The position numbers and the translations under genes are program-made. Positions 11,701 to 22,900 of a stretch of 64,000 bases of DNA are shown in pieces. The stretch lies in NCBI GenBank assembly GCA_016858145.1, contig JAEHOE010000171.1, forward strand, positions 1 to 64,000. The letters run 5' to 3'. Each line of letters opens with the position of its first letter. Positions within the stretch are counted from its first letter, which is position 1. The DNA comes from Edaphochlamys debaryana. Its lineage: Eukaryota; Chlorophyta; Chlorophyceae; Chlamydomonadales. The notes beneath the pieces were generated by a model. It was given only the letters and a program-made list of their open reading frames with translations. It did no database searches and had not been told where the DNA came from.

Positions 11701-13833
11701 CAAGCCTTCTCAACCCTTCAATACATATAATCGATGCTTGCAAGGGGGTTGGCGGGCTTGGAACGGCCCGGAGCAGAGCGTGCCGATTTTGCGCGGAGGC
11801 GGGGTCCGCGGCCCCGGCCCCCGGCCTTCCCCCGGGTCTCCCAGAGCGCGCAGCTCTCGCCCCACCGCGTCCCCGCACCTCCCAAGCCTTCTCAACCCTT
11901 CAATACATATAATCGATGCTTGCAAGGGGGTTGGCGGGCTTGGAACGGCCCGGAGCAGAGCGTGCCGATTTTGCGCGGAGGCGGGGTCCGCGGCCCCGGC
12001 CCCCGGCCTTCCCCCGGGTCTCCCAGAGCGCGCAGCTCTCGCCCCACCGCGTCCCCGCACCTCCCAAGCCTTCTCAACCCTTCAATACATATAATCGATG
12101 CTTGCAAGGGGGTTGGCGGGCTTGGAACGGCCCGGAGCAGAGCGGGCCGATTATGCGCGGAGGCGGGGTCCGCGGCCCCGGCCCCTGGCCTTCCCCCGGG
12201 TCTCCCAGAGCGCGCAGCTCTCGCCCCACCGCGTCCCCGCACCTCCCAAGCCTTCTCAACCCTTCAATACATATAATCGATGCTTGCAAGGGGGTTGGCG
12301 GGCTTGGAACGGCCCGGAGCAGAGCGGGCCGATTTTGCGCGGAGGCGGGGTCCGCGGCCCCGGCCCCCGGCCTTCCCCCGGGTCTCCCAGAGCGCGCAGC
12401 TCTCGCCCCACCGCGTCCCCGCACCTCCCAAGCCTTCTCAACCCTTCAATACATATAATCGATGCTTGCAAGGGGGTTGGCGGGCTTGGAACGGCCCGGA
12501 GCACAGCGGGCCGATTTTGCGCGGAGGCGGGGTCCGCGGCCCCGGCCCCCGGCCTTCCCCCGGGTCTCCCAGAGCGCGCAGCTCTCGCCCCACCGCGTCC
12601 CTGCACCTCCCAAGCCTTCTCAACCCTTCAATACATATAATCGATGCTTGCAAGGGGGTTGGCGGGCTTGGAACGGCCCGGAGCAGAGCGGGCCGATTAT
12701 GCGCGGAGGCGGGGTCCGAGGCCCCGGCCCCCGGCCTTCCCCCGGGTCTCCCAGAGCGCGCAGCTCTCGCCCCACCGCGTCCCCGCACCTCCCAAGCCTT
12801 CTCAACCCTTCAATACATATAATCGATGCTTGCAAGGGGGTTGGCGGGCTTGGAACGGCCCGGAGCAGAGCGTGCCGATTTTGCGCGGAGGCGGGGTCCG
12901 CGGCCCCGGCCCCCGGCCTTCCCCCGGGTCTCCCAGAGCGCGCAGCTCTCGCCCCACCGCGTCCCCGCACCTCCCAAGCCTTCTCAACCCTTCAATACAT
13001 ATAATCGATGCTTGCAAGGGGGTTGGCGGGCTTGGAACGGCCCGGAGCAGAGCGGGCCGATTTTGCGCGGAGGCGGGGTCCGAGGCCCCGGCCCCCGGCC
13101 TTCCCCCGGGTCTCCCAGAGCGCGCAGCTCTCGCCCCACCGCGTCCCCGCACCTCCCAAGCCTTCTCAACCCTTCAATACATATAATCGATGCTTGCAAG
13201 GGGGTTGGCGGGCTTGGAACGGCCCGGAGCAGAGCGGGCCGATTTTGCGCGGAGGCGGGGTCCGCGGCCCCGGCCCCCGGCCTTCCCCCGGGTCTCCCAG
13301 AGCGCGCAGCTCTCGCCCCACCGCGTCCCCGCACCTCCCAAGCCTTCTCAACCCTTCAATACATATAATCGATGCTTGCAAGGGGGTTGGCGGGCTTGGA
13401 ACGGCCCGGAGCACAGCGGGCCGATTTTGCGCGGAGGCGGGGTCCGCGGCCCCGGCCCCCGGCCTTCCCCCGGGTCTCCCAGAGCGCGCAGCTCTCGCCC
13501 CACCGCGTCCCCGCACCTCCCAAGCCTTCTCAACCCTTCAATACATATAATCGATGCTTGCAAGGGGGTTGGCGGGCTTGGAACGGCCCGGAGCACAGCG
13601 GGCCGATTATGCGCGGAGGCGGGGTCCGCGGCCCCGGCCCCCGGCCTTCCCCCGGGTCTCCCTGAGCGCGCAGCTCTCGCCCCACCGCGTCCCCGCACCT
13701 CCCAAGCCTTCTCAACCCTTCAATACATATAATCGATGCTTGCAAGGGGGTTGGCGGGCTTGGAACGGCCCGGAGCAGAGCGGGCCGATTTTGCGCGGAG
13801 GCGGGGTCCGCGGCCCCGGCCCCCGGCCTGTCC
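5790..13833. repeat. 182-bp satellite array, about 44 monomers
   Basis: Tandem monomers are counted from the ATGCTTGCAAGG motif at 5906, 6088, 6270 and so on to 13736. The period is 182 bp except for four 183-bp monomers (starting 7726, 7909, 9548, 11005), each with one extra C in the GGCCCCGGCCCCCGG tract. There are 44 such starts, with partial monomers at both ends. Identity looks very high, with a handful of sites varying: G/T in AGCGGGCC, G/C in GAGCAGAGC, T/A in GATTTTGCG, C/A in TCCGCGGC, and A/G in AATACAT. Because 182 is not a multiple of 3, every frame on both strands yields long overlapping open frames (mostly 180 and 116 codons). These are artefacts and not genes. Confidence 0.97.
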
Positions 13834-13837
13834 CCGG

Positions 13838-13908
13838 GGGGGTTGGCGGGATTGGAACGTCCTCGGAATGGGCGAGAGCAGAGTGGGCGAAGTTTCGCGG
13901 CGGCGGGT
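13838..13908. repeat. Diverged satellite monomer at the array's right edge
   Basis: This segment aligns to the first third of the monomer (GGGGTTGGCGGG..TTGGAACG, then GCGAGAGCAGAG, then GGCGAAGTTTCGCGG) with many substitutions and small indels, unlike the nearly identical monomers before it. It could be an older edge monomer that escaped homogenisation, or the sequence from which the array arose. Confidence 0.6.
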
Positions 13909-16447
13909 ACCTTTATTGTTGGGGGGTAGGGACCCCTTGCCACACAAATGCCTGACTGGGTCAGGCTGACCCCCCTGACCCACCCAGTACAGGTGTCTCT
14001 GTCGCCACGAACCGACCGGAAAAGATCTTGGATTACATATATACATAGCGGTGTTCTTTTCAGGGACCTTTCTTGTGAGTGTATGGTAGGGGTTACGGGG
14101 CCCTGTCCCAGCATTGCATGGCAGTGTACTTGGTGTGAGGCTTGAGCCTTTGCAAGCGCCCTCTATCTGCTAGATCCCATCATCCTTACTTGGCCTGGCT
14201 GAGAGGTTGTCTGCATACGTAGACTTGTGCCAACATGGACTGACACGGAAGTCCATCTTCTTGTTTCTACGTAGGTGGGAACTCTTTCCGGGCCAAGAAC
14301 AAAAATGTTCCCCGCCCAGGGTGATCCACCGGGGGGTCCTGTATCTGTGGCTTGCATGCCAGCAAGGTTAAATCGTAGACAGACCCCGGACCGCCTGTGA
14401 AACCGCATTGATTGGTGCCGTGCCCAGGTCCCTCACACTGCCTCCTCGTGACCGGCCAGAGGCGCTTACGCCCGTAGGTGATAGTCAGGGGCCTTAGACA
14501 GCACGGCCCCTCCCTCAGCGTCAGCCCGCCCCCATGGGACCGGTCCCACCACTATGACTGGGCCAGCCATGTTCTGTGGTGAGTCGGGACAGCCACACGG
14601 CCCCACGGGTGCTCACAGGCATGGCCTTTTCGGGTAGAGCAAACTTCAGCTTTGGTCTGTGAGGCTCTCGTCTATCAACCGCATGTTGTGTGCTGGTGAT
14701 TAGATGTGCACGTCTTCAGCAGTTTGAGCTGCTTCACTGCTCAATTTCTTGTCTCGTTTGCTTCTATGCCTTACTTTGAGGACAATTTAGGCAACTGTCC
14801 CATGACCCAAGTGTCGAAGTCATAGGTCATTAGTGCAGTGGGGTTCCTGGAAAGGCCCATGTGCACGCAGCCTTGTTTTTCTGAGCCTGTCTGGGAGTGG
14901 CTCCCTTTTCCCAATGCCCGGATGACTGCTGTTGTCCGTCATCCCTCAGCCAACACCAGCAGCGGACTCACGGGCGTCTGCATGAGGTGCTGTATGTCAC
15001 AAGCCGGCATGATCTGCTCCTCCCTGTGAGCACGGCAGCATGCAGCATCCAAGAGGTGGCAAGGGCAAGCTGAAGTTAGGGTTTCATGGGCGGGCTGCGG
15101 CGTTGACATATTCCCCGCAGAGAGCGAAATTATACCCTGCAAGATGCTTACGCAAGGTGCCACCCTGTGAGCCGCATCAGCCAGGGTGGGGGGCCCGGCG
15201 GGGCCGGTCCAGGTACCGCGTACACGGGCGCCGGGGCTCATCCACCGCCTCTGCCTCGCGCAGGCTCGCCTCCCGTCCGCCAAATGGTTGGAGCCATATC
15301 GCCTACGAAGGTCAACCTGAGCTGGAACGAAGTGATAAAAATATGCAAATCAGTTGCTGCGCTACGTTAGCTTCGTTCGCTCGGTGCTCTTGTCGGCAAA
15401 ATGTGATTTGAAGCTATAAGTATGGTACTACCGCGGCATGAACTTCAGACACGCAAATATTGAGCTTTGCTGTGCTGTTGGAACTTGCATTACAAACTTG
15501 GATTCAGAATCCAGAACGATCGAGCTGAACGCCCTCAGTCCGCCCCTGCTTACCCTGCTTGCTCCTTCCCTCGCCAGCCCTCCCCTGCTGCCCGCTCTGA
15601 GCCTTGGACTGGCCCGGACGGACTGGCCCTTACTCCGATCTTTGCGTTGCTGTTCTTTGAAGTGACGGCTGCAGAGCTTTAGGTGGGGCGCAGGGGGGGG
15701 CCAGGAATTGTAAAAATATACACCACGCTTTGACTTTGAAGAGCTCGACAAGAGGAGAATGAAAATCGTGGTATTAAGAACAAAGTTATGAGCCCTCAAA
15801 GTTGGGGGGGGGGAGGGGGGGGAAAGGGGGGTCCCGAACTGATGTACAGCTCCCTTCCGAACTTTTGTCACAGCGGTCTGACGCAGCCCAAGGCCCCTCT
15901 CCTTGCGTAAACGCGTGGTATCAAGGAGAGGCTGAACCGTGGGTGTGCCTGAGCACCACAGAGCATAGGGATGGTGGTCGAAGGGTGGCTGCGGGTGCCA
16001 CATGTCGGCATGTCCGCGCGTGGGACACGTCACGACCGGCACTGCCACCGCTGCTAGGCGTCCGGGTGTACTATCATGACCGTAGCTCGTCATATAGGAG
16101 GCCTAGGGCATGAATAGCGCGGATGCAAGGTACTGGAGAGTGGTCTATGGACGCGGGGATAGTAATGGACAGGACCCAAGCCTCATCGACGCTTCCGGTT
16201 CACGCGCAAGGCAGTAGCGCACACGAAGCGCAGCTGATTGGCACAAGAGTCGAGGGAAAAGGGTGCCATTATGGCCATGTACGGCAGTGTGTGCAGTGTA
16301 CGGCAAGGGGTGGGGGGTGGGGGGGTCGGGGGGGACGGAACATTTGTGGGGTGGTGTATGGAACTAATGTTTTTACCCCCCCCCCCTGCGGGGCGTGCCA
16401 AGAGGGCCAAGAGAGACTAGAGAGACTAGGAGACTCAGCTCAACAAC

Positions 16448-16612
16448 GGCACTTGATCAGGAGTTCTGGCGGTCATGGCGCTTACACTTGACCAAGCTGA
16501 TACACGTGTAGACCTATTCATCATGAACATGGCGCGTTCGCAAGCGCATAGCTCAATCGAACGCGCACAGGGCTCAGCAAAGTGGTTAGTTGGATACATT
16601 GAACCCTTTCCG
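16448..16612. repeat. Flank repeat, copy 1
   Basis: This segment shares blocks in the same order with 26389-26547: CGGCACTTGATCAG, CACCAAGCTG or its close variant, CAGACCTTATTCAT-like, GCGCATAGCTCA, and CATTGAAC followed by CTTTCC or CTTCCC. Both copies lie downstream of a minus-strand gene (beta-mannosidase here, the ATP-grasp-SET gene at the other). Confidence 0.6.
16482..16486 (-). terminator. Possible TGTAA poly(A) signal of the beta-mannosidase gene
   Basis: The plus strand has TTACA, which is TGTAA on the minus strand, about 500 bases past the stop. TGTAA is the usual green-algal polyadenylation signal. Its use here is inferred. Confidence 0.3.
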
Positions 16613-16979
16613 CAACAGACATACAACACGAAGCCCGGTACACATCTCCTACCACAGCGCCAGTAGTGCGCAGTAGGCGGCGCGCTCTACTGTCCAATGC
16701 CAAGCCAAGTACAGTGTATGCATGCATGGTTTGCGGTCTAGTGTGCCGCCAGGGTGCCGAGTGCCATGCGCTAACCAGCTGACCCAGCAGCCCTTCCACT
16801 GGCTTTTCCCGCCCCTCCTGCCTTCCACGCGCGCCTTGTGGACGCAGGATGCACCTATTGCAACTCACAGGGCCTCCCTCGGGGGCGCGGCTGGCGGCGT
16901 GCATCAATATGTATGTAATAAGGCCCCGCAGGCCCGGCGTCACTGCGTGCCGCCGTGCCACGGCGATGCAGTGCATCGC

Positions 16980-19900
16980 TCAAAAAGCCTGCATGCCGTA
17001 CAGCTCTCTCACATGCAGCGCTTTGAGAAATGCAGCAGCGTCAGCTAAAGGTGCGGTGCTGTACGGCAGGGGCCACGGCCGCGGGTGGAAGCAGACACTC
17101 TCGCTAGCAGCCCGAGGCAGCACCCAGATCAGGTGCCTGTCGAAGTCCCCCGCCGCATCGCTCTCGAGCGTCACCAGCACGGCCGCAGCGGCCCGCGCCC
17201 TCAGGCGGAAGCACCAGCGCCCGCATCCACCTCCAGGCAGGACGCCGCCAGAGTCGGACGAAGTGTTGCCGGACGAAGTGTTACCACCACAAGATGCGTT
17301 GCCGTACGAGATGTTGTACACCTCGATGTCGGGCGGGCTCAGCAGCAGTTCCTGGACAGGGGTGAGGCGGAGGTCATCACATGGGGCTCGAGAGCTTACG
17401 ACGTGCACGCGGGGGGTCGCTTCCGCCAGACTGCGCCACGCACCGTGCTGTTTCGGGCCCTACGTTGGTGCCCTGTGCTCGAGCCTCCCTATGAGCCTCC
17501 CGGTGTCCCTCTCGCTCTCGCCCCTCGGTCGTACCTTGGGTGGCACCAGCAGCACCAGCGCGTCCGTCACACCGCCGGACGGGGGGCTGGCGGGCCCCAG
17601 CGCCTCATCCGTCCCCGGCTTCGTCTGGTTCGCCCCCGCCGCCGCTGTCGAGCTTGAGTTCCCCGCCAGCGCCGTAGCGTTGTCAGCCGCCCTGGCCCAC
17701 CGGGACAAGGCCAGCAGCCGAGCCTCGTCCGCGGCTGGGCCGCGTCCGCCGCCCCAGGGCCACCCGGCCAGCCCCGGCGCCGTCTCCAGCCCCGTCTCCA
17801 GCCCCGTCTCCGGCCCCGTCTCCGGCCCGGTGGCCTGTTGGGGCGGTGCGTCTGCGCTGCTGCTGCCATTATTGCCGTTGCCGGGCTGTGCTAGCTGTGC
17901 AGGTCCCGCCGCGTCCCCCCAGGCCAGCTGCGCCAGGAGCAGGCAGGTGGTGGGCGTGCAGCCGGGCAGCGCCTGCAGCAGCTGGGGGGCGGGGGCGGAG
18001 AGCGCCAGGGTGCTGCGCTGGGGGGCGGCGGCGACGGAGCGCGAGGCGGCCTGGGGTGGGTTTGGCAAAGGGCGGAGATGGATGGGTGGGTGAGTGGAGC
18101 ACTAAAGGGTAGATAGTACAGGGTTGGCCGGCTTAGAGGGCCGCGGTCGTGGGATAGAAAGAATCCTCCGCGCCCTCCACGCAGTACACGCAGCTAGCCA
18201 TAGATCGCACGGGTCATGGACCCGGGTCTTGGGGTACTTCAACCCTCCATCCGCGCCCTCCACCCAGCCCCACGGCCCGCACCTGTGCCTGCGGCTGCGG
18301 CGCCGCCGCCACCAGAGAGACGACCGTCAGCGTCAGCCGTGCTGGGATGCTGGTGGGGCCATCGTTGATGAAGTAAACCTGGGCGGGCGAGTGGTACAAC
18401 AGACCGTCTGCAAACCGCCAACCGCCAAGCAACCGCCAACCGCCGTCCGGCAGCCACGCGCCCGCACACGACCCGGGCACCCCCGCCCACCGTGACGTTG
18501 CTGCGGGTGGGGTCGAGCCGCGCCGCCAGCGCCAGTGGCGCCAGCGCCCGCTGCAGCGCCGAGTGCAGGGGCTTGCGGCCGCCGCCGAAGTCCAGGGACG
18601 ACCAGGAGTAGCCGGGCCAGATGTCGTTGAGCTGGGGGGGTGGGGCGCGCAGGGGGGCCGCAAGGGGTACCGGTAGGTGGGGAGGAGGGTGAGGGATGAG
18701 GTGCCATGTAAATAAACAGGAGCGAGGGCTGCAGCAAGGCGCTCACCCCATGTTTTAATTCATCCATTGGGCACTTGCAGCCAACCAGGCATCGTCGCTG
18801 GGTCCTGGGTAGCCACGTGCCTGCCAGTACGGCACCCCCATGTTGAGCACCTCGGGGTGCGACCAGCGGCCCCGACGCGTCACCAAACACACACGCTTCC
18901 CCCCTCCTCGCTTCCCCCCTCCCCCCCCCCCACCTGCCAGTACAGCACCCCCATGTTGAGCACGGCGGGGTCGGAGCGGAGGGAGCGCCACAGCCCAATG
19001 GCGGCGGAGTAGCACAGCGCCTGCTGCACCTGAAGAGGGGGGAGGGGGGTGGGGGGGAGAGGAGGGGTCGGGAAAGGGCACGGCGCGCCCCCGTACACGT
19101 GTACGGCGGCACGCATTGGAGTCAGACCGCCGCCTGCAATCATGGCCTCCTCGGATTCGGGATTCAGAATCCTCCACACGTACGGCACCTGCGTTTGGTA
19201 GATCCACGCCTGGAATGCGGCCGCGTCGCCCCAGCCGCCGGGCGGGTGGCGGAAGTGGGAGGCGAGGGAGGCGTTGAGCTCCGCCTCGCCCTTGGCGTGG
19301 TGCTGCCTGCGCGGGCGGGGGTAAGGGCGGGACTCGTTGCGGTGCTGTGGTGGGGCTGGGGGTACAGGTATGCATAACGTCACGGTGAAGGCTGCCGGTC
19401 CCATCACAGCAGGTGGGGCAGGTAGGTGCCACGCCTGTGAGGAGAGCCCACGCGGCGGCATGGTGCCACAGCACAGCACAGCACAGCACGCAAACGGACG
19501 GAAGCCGCATCGCCGCTGCGCTCCCTGGCCGCGCACGCCCCACGCACCGGTGCTTCATGAAGTCTGACTGCGGGGACCAGTCCGCCGGCTCTCCGTACGG
19601 TCGTACGGTGCTGTACGACGCGAAAGACTGGTAGCCGTACTCCGACACGAAGCGGGCACGTGGGTACATGACTGGGTCCAGGCAGTCGCTCTGAGCAAGG
19701 GTAGTGGGGGGCACGGAGCGGTCGGTGGGAGCTAGAGGTGGGTAGGTGCTGCGGATCACCGGGACCGCCAACCGTCAACTGCCAACCGTCAACGCACCTT
19801 GTAATTGTAGAAGTGCACGTCGCCCGCGGCGGGGTCTGTGGGGTCGCCCCAGCGCTTGATGTAAGGCTCCGTGCTCCACACGCCCTTGGAGGGGGAGGTG

Positions 19901-22900
19901 TCCAGGTAGGGGCGGCCGGGATCCAGCTGCGGAGGGGGGGGGGGGGCAGGGGTTGAGGGGGGTTGGGAGGGAAGGGAAAGGGTTGATCTTTGGGAGGGGA
20001 AGGACGGCGTCATGACCGCATCGATGTCGGCTCCCGGGCCTCATCGCCTGCAGCGGCTATCGGCTATGCATGGGCCCCAACCACCCCAACCACCTCAACC
20101 CCCCACCCCCCACCTGCAGCAGCTGCTCCCGGATTAGCCCCACGAAGAGCTGCATGAAGTCGGCGGCGTAGATGGCCTCGTGGGCCTTGATCAGCTCCGT
20201 GAAGCTGGACTCCACCTGGGGTAGTCAGTTGGGGTTGGTTCAGGGGGGTAGGGTGTGGAGCAGGAGGGGGGTGGGGCAGGGTCAAGGGGGGGCACGGGAC
20301 TGCGGAGCCAGGAGGGGGCTGGGGTCGGGCATGGCGTGACGGTGGACCGGGCGTGAGGTCGAGAGCGTGTGGGTCGTGTGGACCATGTGGAGGCGGGAGG
20401 AGGTGGGGCGTGGTAGGGAAGGGAAGAGGTGCTGTGGAGGGCGCGCCGGGTGTAGGAAGGCCAGCGGCACGGATGACTAGCCGCACATGCAGCCACCAAC
20501 ATCGCACCACTGCACCCGCAAATAACTGCCCCTTGGCCCCCCCCCCCCCCCCCACCTCGTTGTTGCCTCCCCACACAACGATGGAGGGGTGTCCCGCCAG
20601 CCGCCGGACCTGGGTCGCCACCTCCGCAGCCACCTGCGAACACGCCAACACCATGTCAAGAGATGAGTGCGGGACACCAGGTGCTCGTGTGCCATAAACG
20701 CTTCAGCACGCCCATGCACTCAGGGCGGACCGAGCATCGCCGGCGGTCCACCCCTAAACGTCCCCCGCCTCTCCGCAACCCACTTCCACCCATCGTACGC
20801 ACCTCCGCCCGGAAGGCCGCCGAGTTGGGGTAGGGGTTGCAGGCAAACATGAACTCCTGCGTGCCGGGGCGCAACAACACGACCGTCAGGGGCATGCGCA
20901 CCCAATCAGGGGTGCTCCCAACCCCCCTCCCCATACGCACGCAGACACGCGCCCTCGGGGCCCGCCCTGCGCCGACCCCACGCCCCGCGGACGCACCTGC
21001 CACACCAGCAGCCCCGCGCCGTCGGCCATGTCGTACAGCTCGTCCAGCTGGTACCGCCCGCCACCCCTGCAGTGGCACATGCAGGAGCGTGCATGAAGCA
21101 AGCGGGCTCCATCCGTCCGTCCAACCCCAGGCATCAGTCTGCGGAATCTCTCCCTCATCCTCCCCCTCACCAAGAATCAGCCCAGCCCAGTCAAATCGCG
21201 CCGCCTACCCACCACACCCGAATCATGTTCATGCCGGCACCCAGCGCCGCCGCCAGCACCCGCGCAATGGCAGGCGGCCCCGCGGGATCCGGATTGGCGT
21301 CCGACAGCGGGTCGAACCCCGAGTCCGGATCCGGATCGGACCAGTCCCGATCCACATGCAGTACGGCAAGGGGGATGAGGTTGGCGCCCCGGGCGTACAC
21401 GGGCTGGCCGTTGACCCGAAAGTAGAAGGTCTCGTTGGGTGCTGCAGGGAAGGGGGGAAGGGGGAAAGGGGCAGGCAACGTGCAAGGACGACGTTCACCG
21501 AGTGCTCGCGGGGGGTCGCCCGCTCCCATCACGGCAGGCGCACGTGCACGCACTTACCGGCCGGGAAGGGGCGGGGAGGCCCCGGAGGGGCGCCCCGTCG
21601 GTCGCTCAGCTCGTCCCAGGCCTGCGGTGGCAGAGGGCGATACGATGAGGCGATGAGGCAATGAGGTTGCGGAGGGGATGAGGTTGAGGTTGGGGATACC
21701 GACCAACCCCTCCCCAGCCCCCCGCGCCCCCCTGCCACCCGTGTTTCACCACCCATGCTCCCGTCCTCCCCCCAAGGGCGTTCCAAGTCCTTCTGACCCT
21801 CGGGCCCTGCCCGGCTGCCCGCCACCCACCCCTTCCCACCACTTGGCCCTCCTTCACCCCCGCCCCCCCGCCTCCACCTCCGCCTCCCCCCCACCTGCTC
21901 CAGCGGCACCGTCACGAGCTCCACCGTCCGAAGACCCACGCGCCTTTGGAGCGGGGTGGGGTGGGGTGTGCGGTCGAGAACGTGGGCGGGTTTTGGGAAG
22001 GGCGGGAAGAGGGGCTATGGTGGAACGGGAACGGTTACCTGCATGCCGACGCGCGGAGCCAACCACCAGCCAACCACCAGCCAACCACCAGCCAACCACC
22101 AGCCAACCACCAGCCAACCATCCACGGCAGTTCGCAACTCCCGACTCGCCTGCGGACGGGCAGCTCCGGGCCCGCCCCCGCCAGGGGCCGCCACGTCAGC
22201 GTTCCGCCGCTGCCTCCGCTGCTGCTGGTGCTGCTGTTACCGCGCACCTCCGCCTCTGCCGCCTCGCCCCGCTGTTCAGCGGCCGAAGAGTTGGCTGGCT
22301 GCGCCCAGGCGGAGAGGGTGTAGAGGGGCTGGGGCCCGAACCCCACCGGCCACCACAGCTGCACCGCTGAGGGCGCGATGTCGATCTGCGGTTGCGGGCG
22401 GGGAGGGAGCGTTGAATGAGGCTGGCAACGAAGAATCGCTCCACCCTAGGCAAACCTCAGCTTAGCCCTCTGTCGCCAGGCCTTCTGCCCTCCCACCCTC
22501 GTTGGGCCACGACCCACCTGCAGGTTCACAAAGTGCGTCCCCCCCTGCGTCGCGTTTGCCCCCCGCCCCGCCGCCAGGGTCAACGGCGCTGGGGTGGCCG
22601 TCAGGAGGGGGGTGCCGCCGGGGCCCCGCAGATCTGCAGCGATCTGTACGGCAGGGTCCGGAGAGAAGTCGGGAGGAGTCCACACCTGCCGGGAGGGAAC
22701 CGGTGGGGGGGGCAGGGAAGAGGCTGTGGGCAAGGCAAGGGGAGGGAGTGAACCCACGCTGCGTTTGTGGTGCTCTACTGCTCTTCCCATGTGAGCGTAG
22801 CGTGGCAGTACGCGGACGTCCCTCTCTCCCATCCAACTCCCCAGCCCCCGCGGAGCCAGTACCCGGCACCCGCCTCGGCCTCCAGCAGCAGTCGCACGCC

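Larger units (their letters stand above)
13909..16979. other. 3-kb stretch without a recognised gene
   Basis: The composition is mixed, less GC-rich than the satellite or the genes, with G runs near 15806-15830 and 16310-16335 and a C run near 16376. The open frames on both strands are short and lack any family signature. The right-hand part holds the likely 3' flank of the beta-mannosidase gene and the flank repeat at 16448-16612. I see no RNA gene in it. Confidence 0.5.

Noticed and set aside
5906..13833. Dozens of overlapping open frames of about 116-302 codons on both strands in the satellite
   Set aside because: They repeat every 182-183 bp in all frames and end only because the monomer carries a stop in each phase. 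A period not divisible by 3 explains them, with no sign of coding constraint.
5790..13833. CRISPR-like array
   Set aside because: There are no unique spacers: the whole 182-bp unit repeats, and the host is a eukaryote.
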